The notes under the pieces were generated by a model, which saw nothing but the letters and a program-made list of their open reading frames with translations, searched no databases and was not told the DNA's origin. A stretch of 64,000 bases of DNA from Cavia porcellus (taxonomy: Eukaryota > Chordata > Mammalia > Rodentia > Caviidae), in the NCBI RefSeq assembly GCF_034190915.1, contig NW_026947485.1, positions 32,935,519-32,999,518 on the forward strand. The letters run 5' to 3'. Of the stretch, positions 57,661 through 64,000 are shown one piece after another; the stretch's first letter is position 1, and every line of letters starts with the position of its first letter. A program made the translations under genes and the position numbers.

Positions 57661-57689
57661 TCAGATGATAGCACTGATAGAGGTTACAT

Positions 57690-57990
57690 AGTGGTATCTT
57701 GTATAGTTCTGTATTTCTCCAGTTTTGCTGATGAACATCTTTTCACGTGTTTGATATTCATGTTTTCCTTTAATTAAGAGCCTTTTTACATTCTTTGTTT
57801 ATTTTTCTAAAATTAAGATTGATTGTTTTGAAGTTGTAAGCGGTTTTAAAAAATAAATCCTTCATATGAGTCGTATCAGATGTGTGATTTGCAAATAATT
57901 TCACCATTTGTAGCTCGTCTTTATTTTCTCAGTAGTATGTTTGGAAGAACTGATATTTTTAATTTTTATGAAGTCCAATGTGACCTCTAA
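57690..57990 (-). mobile_element. L1 fragment, antisense
   Basis: 'tgatgaacatcttttcacgt', 'tgtttatttttctaaaatt', 'gtgatttgcaaataatttc' and 'tttatgaagtccaatgtg' are the complement of an L1 3' region. Confidence 0.55.
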
Positions 57991-58734
57991 TTTCATTTTC
58001 AGAAACTGCTATTGGGCAGAAGGAAATAGGAAGATTTGAATTTTGAGCAAGAGAGCAACACATTGAAAGGGACATGAAGACAAAAATTAATCTAATTTTA
58101 AATGAAATAAAATGAAGCAGAGACAAATGTAAAGAAAAATCAGTTGTTATATTAAATTATATGTGAAATAGATGAGTATTTAGGGAAGTATGATTACAAT
58201 CCAGGAATAGGCTTTTAAAACTCACCTCTGCTTAGCGGGAATGTAGTGATGCATCCCAAACTAGAGGACTCCAAAGAGAACTCAGGACACTTTAGAACGT
58301 GAGAAAGCCCAACTGCCCATGTATCATAGATTCCTAGTTAGCTGGTAATATAAATTCTATGTTTATGTAGGTTGATAACTCCTAAAACAAAAACCCGTAC
58401 CTGAAAGGCTCCCAAATCTGAACAATTTTAGATGCCACCATGGTGCCATATGTAGAAAATTTTACACTGTGGAATTTTATGCGCAAAATTATTAAAGTAT
58501 TGTGTACAATTACCTTTGAAAGAGATAATTTAAAAAGGAAAAATCCTTAAAAGTTACCTTCAGGCTATATATATAAGATGTATGTAAAACATAAATGAAC
58601 TTTTTGTTTAGGCTGGGGTCTCATCACCAAGATATCTCATTTTATGTATGAAATGTTCTAAATTCCAAAAATACTCTGAAATTTGAAACACTTCTGGTAC
58701 CAAGCATTTCAGACAAGAGATACTCAACCTGTTA

Positions 58735-59180
58735 CCATGATACCACAACCACCCCAAATTCTTAAAATAACTATCACTTACTTAGCTCATGATTCTCATG
58801 ACTGACCTCTGGGGCTAAGATCAGCTAGGGGGTTCTGGATTCTGCTGGGTGCCTCATGTGTCGATGGATAGCAGTGCTGCTCTTGGCTGAGATCTCACTC
58901 ATGCTGTGGTCCTCTGGCTAGCGTGGTGTGTCTCAGGGAAGCTCAAAAGCAAATAACAGGGTTCCTAGACAGAAGAAAGGTGCAAGGTCTCTTGAGGCCT
59001 AAGCTCGGAATCAGCTAATATCATCTTCCATTTTATTTTGCTAGACAAAATAAATCAAAGCCACCCCTGATTCAAGGAGTCACTAAAGGGAGGGAAATAA
59101 TCATGGCTACTTTTTCAAAAAACCTATTTCAGTGTCTATCTTACGATCTGAGATACAGTCATTTTTGTGAGATGCCTTGG
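58735..59180. repeat. Unresolved old interspersed repeat
   Basis: 'tagctcatgattctcatgac', 'gatcagctagggggttctgg' and 'tcttgaggcctaagctcgga' look like a widespread mammalian interspersed repeat that I recognise in outline but cannot name with confidence. Confidence 0.35.
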
Positions 59181-59948
59181 AAAGCGAGGCATTCTAGGGA
59201 CTTTTTCTCAGAGTTGATGGTGAATTTATAAAACCAGTTTTCATTAAATTCATTGGAGCAGGCTCTAGGACTCTGAAAAGTGAACCAGAAATAGGAACTA
59301 AAGTGGAAATCCCAACTCTTGGTATTTACTTCCCATAAGGATAAGAAACAGCAGTGTTATTAAATGCAGTGCTTTACTACAAATATTAACCAACAACAAT
59401 TGACCCTCTCTGGGAATTTCCATTTAGTTATTTACTGCAAGCTCTCTCTGTAATTTTCGACAGTGCTGTTATCTATGAGATTATCTTTCTTTTAGCTGTG
59501 CTGGGTTTTCAGAGGCATTAATATAGCTTAATATCTCTTCCTGTTGCTTCTCTAATTAAAAGCTTGTTGGATTTCTAAATAGGAAATAATACGTCCAAGC
59601 GGCAGTAATAAAGACTGCTAATAATCAGGAAAAACCATCAGTAAGGGATAAAAGCCATTCTTGAGGGATCTTCTCATCAAGCAAAGGAAAGCTGCTGGGG
59701 CCTGGGAAGATGGCCGGCATGGCTCTGAGGTCAGGGTCCCAGGAGACAGGCGCTGCTCCTGGGCACTGTGTCCTGTGCCAACCCAGAGGTAGAATCCTTG
59801 GTCCCGGAAGAGCAGCTCTTATCTGTGTTTCCAAGCACTGCCTATCCACTCTCTGGCCTAAGTCTCACTCATTTTCTCCTGAGTGATATTGCCCCTTTTG
59901 GTGCTCACAGCACCTAAGGGCTCTGGGTTCACTAGATGTAAGAATCAG

Positions 59949-59960
59949 CCACTAGATGGC
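59949..59960 (+). promoter_or_regulatory. CTCF-like core motif
   Basis: CCACTAGATGGC satisfies the 12-base core consensus CCASYAGRKGGC; the downstream flank fits poorly. Sequence match only. Confidence 0.3.
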
Positions 59961-60149
59961 TCCAGCGGTCCAGAGTACAGTGTTTACCGTGCTGGCAGGC
60001 TTGGAGGAGCCTGCTTTGAAGGTGACTTCCCTGTTAGAGCTGTCCCCACACTGTCACTGCTGCCTCCATCTTCCTACTTATCCCCAAGGAATTATGAGTT
60101 AAGTTCCTTCCAGCAGCTATATTTGTCCGATTTTGGAGGTAGAGGAAAC

Positions 60150-60151
<2 letters not shown>

Positions 60152-60186
<35 letters not shown>

Positions 60187-60210
60187 TGTGTGGGGGGGGT
60201 GGGGGGGTGG
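60152..60210. repeat. (GT)n microsatellite with G-rich end
   Basis: About fifteen GT units followed by G-runs. It creates artefactual Cys-Val frames on one strand and His-Thr frames on the other. Confidence 0.95.
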
Positions 60211-61000
60211 CTGACTGTGTGGGTGTGTTGGAGGATAGAAGACTGGGAATTTGTGAGATCAGGAGAACTTTGGAGGAGTCCCCTAACAACCCGGATTTAA
60301 CTCTGGGCCAGAAAGCTGTAGTAGCTGCTGTCCCCTCCCCATCTCCTGCTGCAGCTCCCCGTGAGCTCCCCTCTGGCCTGCTCTCCAGACTCTCACCTTC
60401 ACTTCCGAAGCCCAGAGCCTTCTTCTCCCTTCACCTGCTCTTTGATGACTGTCACTGTTCCACCCCTCTCTGTAACACCATTTAACCCAGTCACTCCTGG
60501 ACCCCAAAGGCCATCCCCCTAACTCCACTCAGCCCTCCCTCATGGTCTGCCTTTCATACCTTCCTCTCCTCTCCTCTGGTGTGGGTGGAGGTTGCTTTCC
60601 TGTCACTGATACACAGCCATGAAATTGACACTTGAGACATGGCAGTGACATCCAAGATGAAACCTCATTAAGCTGGCCAGGAAAATGGGTATAAAGCATT
60701 CTGGATGTAATGGTAGCTTCCAAATGGGAGGCAGTTTGTTCCATAGGGGACATTGGGCAGTTTCTACACAGTTTGGGCTGATACAGTGTGGGGAGGGAAG
60801 GGCGTTTGCTCCTGGCATCTAGCAAGGACAAGCCAAAGATCCTACTAAATATCCTGTAATATCCAACAGCGAAGGATTATTCAGGCCTAAGTAGCAAAGG
60901 AGCTGAGGCTGAGAAGTGGTGTGATAGAGAAAGCAGCAGAAGGAACATAGCTCCACTGAAGGGCTTGCAGCTTTTGGTTTCGTTTTGTCTTGTTTGTTTT

Positions 61001-61168
61001 GAGGTGCTAGGGATTGAACCCAGCACCTTCACATTGAGCCATATCCTCAGCCCCTTTAATTTTGACATGGGGGCTTGCTAAGTTGACCAGGAAGGGCTTA
61101 AACTTGTGATCCTTCTGCCTCAGCCTCCCCAAATGCTGGGATTATAGGTGTGCCCACCACTCCTGGGA
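61001..61168 (-). mobile_element. ID/B1 composite SINE, antisense
   Basis: 'gaggtgctagggattgaacc' to 'gccatatcctcagcccc' (ID part), then 'gatccttctgcctcagcctc' and 'atgctgggattataggtgtg' (B1 part). One of the best preserved copies in the window. Confidence 0.85.
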
Positions 61169-61574
61169 GGACGGGAAGTTTTATTGCCATGAGAGGGACT
61201 GATAGAGATATGACTAGAGACAGGTTATGCAGAGTTGCCTTAAGGAGCTGGAGCGCAAAGGAAGCCATGGGAGCAGCTGGAGAATTCATTGCAAGGGCCA
61301 CTGAAAGCCATTCCTGGGAGCTTGGGAGCTTCCTCAATGTTTATAGATAACATCTATAGCCAAGTCATGAGTGGGTCCCCATTTTGGTCCTTGAGTTGAA
61401 CCAGGTATTCTTGTTCGGACGACATGCCAAATATATTAGCATGTAATGATCTTTCTGAAATAAACTAGAAGTAATCATAGATATTGATTTCATTAAATGA
61501 AACAAAGTGAAGAAAACCTAGCTGAATCTACAAGCAAAAGCTTTGTCCTGAGAGTTTATCACTTTTTCCTTTCA

Positions 61575-61930
61575 TGATTAGCACTGTGGTTTGTATGCAC
61601 ATTCCCCCATCCACCTCCAAAGGTCTTGTTTTGAAAACTCAGTCCCCAGCCTGTGACACCAAGAGGTGGCAAAACCTTCAGAACCTCATGGAAGGAAGCA
61701 GGTCCCTGGGGCTGTGACCCGGAAGGGAATTTGGGGAACTTGGCCCTGTGCCCTTTCTTTTGCTTCCACCTGCCATGAAGGGAGCAGCTCATTCCAACGC
61801 ATGCTCTCTGTGGAATGTGCTGTGTTATCATGGCAGCAGGACCTGAAACAGGACCTGTTCAGTCATGGCCTGAACCACCAAAACTGTGAGCCAAGATAAG
61901 CCTTATAAATTGATTTATCTCAGGTATTTG
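61575..61930 (+). repeat. MaLR-type LTR relic
   Basis: It opens 'gtggtttgtatgcacattcc' and closes 'gtgagccaagataagcctta' and 'tgatttatctcaggtatttg', typical of a sense MaLR LTR 3' region. Confidence 0.6.
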
Positions 61931-61959
61931 TTATATAGTAAGAGAAACCTAATTTATAT

Positions 61960-62165
61960 CTGTAATGTTTTTTGTGTTCCGTCCAAGAAATAATTGCCCA
62001 TTCAGAGTTGCAAAGATATTTGCCCATGATTGCTTTCAAAGTGTTTTGTCTGGATCTCATGTTTGAGTTTGGGGTCTCTCTTAAATTAACTTTTATGTAT
62101 ATAAGGAAAAAGAGGTCAAAGTTTTGCTTTGTATATATAGGATACTTGATCCTATATAGCTACTC
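61960..62165 (-). mobile_element. L1 fragment, antisense
   Basis: 'gtccaagaaataattgccca' and 'ttaaattaacttttatgtat' complement the L1 ORF2 3' region. Confidence 0.5.
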
Positions 62166-62479
62166 ATTTTTAAAAAAATATGTATTTATTAAAATGTAGC
62201 AAGCACAACAGAAAAGTATACAAACCATAAGTATAGAGATGAATGAATTATGTTAGTCATGTAATCAGGTAAAGGAATAGTACTGCGTCTCAGAAGCCAT
62301 GCCTGTCTCATTCAAATGAGCTCTCTTTCTCAGAGGAAACTGCTATCATGACACTGAACACAATGAATTAGTTTTTCTTGCTTTGGATTTTGAAGTGCAT
62401 GCACAGTCTAGCACTAAGCTATACTCCTAGACTGGAAATGTAAACAAACAGAATCATATAGTATATATTATTTTTTGTC

Positions 62480-63000
62480 TAAATTGATTTACTCAACATT
62501 TTATTCTAGATCCATTTTGCTGCGGTAGAACTAGTTCATTTCCACTGCTGTAGATACTCCTTTTAACCAAAGCATTACAATTTATTTATCCATTCTTCTG
62601 TTAATGAACATTTAGGTTGTTTTCAGTTTTTGAGTACTATGAATAATATCAATATGAAAACTCAAAGCTGTGTGTTTTTATATGCACACACACATATCCA
62701 CTAGGCATATATTTGAGTGAAATTCCTGGATTGTAATGTATAAATATGTTGAACATTAGGAGATGCTTTTACAAAGTGGCTATGCAAGTTTACATTCCCA
62801 CCAGAAGTTTATAAAACTGACAGTATCTTTATTTCTTCATCAATATTGATTATGATCAATATTTTTAAATCAGCTATTCCTGTGGGTATGCAGAAGCATG
62901 ACATATTTCATTAAGGTTTTAATATTCGTACTTCTGCTGAATCACAGAATTGGGCATAATCTTCCATGTTTACTTGGACATTTGAATATATTCTGCTTTG
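62480..63000 (-). mobile_element. L1 3'-end fragment, antisense
   Basis: 'tatttatccattcttctgtt', 'tttaggttgttttcagttt', 'tttacattcccaccagaag' are classic complements of an L1 3' end. Confidence 0.7.
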
Positions 63001-63195
63001 TAGGGTACCTGCTCAACTCTGTTGTCTAATTGTTCTACTGAGTTGGAAGTCTTCCTTATATTGATTTAAAGCTATCTGCAAATATATTCTGGATTGCAGT
63101 ATATAGGGGAATATATATTGGATATTTCATCTCTGTGTGGCTTCTAATTTATTCTTAAAGAAATCTGTTGATAAATAACAGCTTTTCCCCACCAT

Positions 63196-63256
63196 GGTTT
63201 TTTGAGTCAGGATTTCACTCTGTAGCCTAGTCCGGTCTTAAGTGCTAGAATTACAC
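63196..63256 (-). mobile_element. B1-like SINE fragment, antisense
   Basis: 'ttttgagtcaggatttcact' and 'ctgtagcctagtccgg' are the complement of a B1 3' part. Confidence 0.5.
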
Positions 63257-63339
63257 AGATATATCAATATATTCAACTCAGAAAGAGTTCTTAACATTAG
63301 TTTAGTCCAACTTCAACTTTTTTTCTGTGATTAACACTA

Positions 63340-63485
63340 CTTAAAGTCAGTTTAAGAAACCTTAGTTCACTCCAAGTTCATGCATATGTTTCTGAATGTT
63401 ATCTTTTTCATGCTCGTTATAGTTTACAATTAGTGCTTTGATTCATCTGAAATTAATAGCTATGCATGACATGAGGTGAGACTTA
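63340..63485 (-). mobile_element. L1 fragment, antisense
   Basis: 'tttgattcatctgaaattaa' and 'gacatgaggtgagactta' repeat the L1 segment also seen at 61960-62165. This is a second fragment, not a continuation. Confidence 0.5.
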
Positions 63486-63549
63486 GGTTCCTGGCTTTCC
63501 ATTTGGCCTTTCTGTCACCCAGCTCCATGAACCACAAAGAACATCCTCC

Positions 63550-63830
63550 CCTGGTGCTCCACAGGGCTGCTGTATCTACTTCCTGTGGTTGGCTTACCGC
63601 TGGTGACTTCGGGCAGCAGACATTTATCACCTCACAGTTCCAGAGGCCAGCAACACAGGACCAGTATTGCTGGACTAAAATGAAGGTGTTCTTGGGGCTC
63701 TGATGGCTGCAGGGGCTTCACGTTCTCTGCTTCTCCTGGCTTCCTGTGGCTGCCAGCGCTTGCACCTGTAGTCACACATCCCAGTCCCCACTTTCACCTT
63801 TCCATCACCTTCTCTGCCTGTACAGTTCCC
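63550..63830 (-). repeat. MaLR-type (MLT1-like) LTR relic, antisense
   Basis: 'tatcacctcacagttccaga', 'ggccagcaacacaggacc', 'tcctggcttcctgtggctgc' fit the antisense MLT1-like plan also seen at 34805-35180. Confidence 0.5.
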
Positions 63831-64000
63831 TTTCCTTTTGCACTTATTTATTTCTCACTCAAACATTCAACCGCTACATTTATTTAAACTGACAATTAAA
63901 AATTGGACACACAAAAACAAAAACCCTCAGATAACTGTACATGCAATTAAAAATTGTATGTATCTGATACAGCGTGATGCTTTGAAATATGCGTAACCTA

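Larger units (their letters stand above)
53665..64000. other. Intergenic region, AT-rich with L1 fragments
   Basis: No protein or RNA gene is supported. Stretches without an assigned element are 53665-54585, 57990-58730, 59185-59940 and 60210-61000. The 200-codon frame at 59883-60485 runs through a GT microsatellite and has no domain. Confidence 0.6.

Noticed and set aside
59883..60485. 200-codon open frame on the + strand
   Set aside because: It runs through a GT microsatellite (poly Cys-Val), has low-complexity Ser/Pro stretches and no splice or domain evidence.

Overview
The window is mammalian nuclear DNA: split GT-AG exons, long introns, old MIR, MER5, MaLR and L1 relics, and no bacterial-style operons. 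The younger SINEs are ID-type elements and ID/B1 composites (for example 18641-18838, 57092-57279 and 61001-61168). That combination is known from non-muroid rodents such as squirrel relatives, beavers and dormice, so I infer a rodent of that kind. The species cannot be fixed from this sequence.

Positions 1 to about 30,735 hold the 3' part of ADCYAP1R1 (PAC1, the PACAP receptor, a class B GPCR) on the + strand. Twelve constitutive-type coding exons and the alternative 'hop' cassette are visible, all with GT-AG borders. Without hop they splice into 402 codons plus stop in one unbroken frame. The first roughly 50 codons lie upstream of the window. One known alternative exon, the 14-residue half of the N-terminal cassette at 4108-4149, is still recognisable but its 5' splice site reads GA instead of GT, so it looks dead. 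A 4.4 kb 3' UTR ends at the AATAAA at 30711.

Positions 30,736-44,212 are intergenic: decayed MaLR LTRs, MER5- and Tigger-like DNA transposons, SINEs, simple repeats and three CTCF-like motifs. No protein gene is supported there.

Positions 44,213-53,664 are a full-length gammaretrovirus-like (ERV1) provirus on the - strand. It has two 1,065 bp LTRs that differ at only three positions by my reading, and a perfect 5 bp target duplication (GTATC). The primer-binding site is tRNA-Pro-like, gag is open, and a TGA (rather than the usual UAG) sits at the gag/pol boundary. pol carries two stops, a frameshift and a deletion of most of the integrase core. env carries two in-frame stops. It is recent but not coding-competent.

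Positions 53,665-64,000 are intergenic again: L1 3' fragments in both orientations, ID/B1 SINEs, MaLR relics, a GT microsatellite and one CTCF-like motif. No gene is supported there. Long open frames outside the features listed look like chance.
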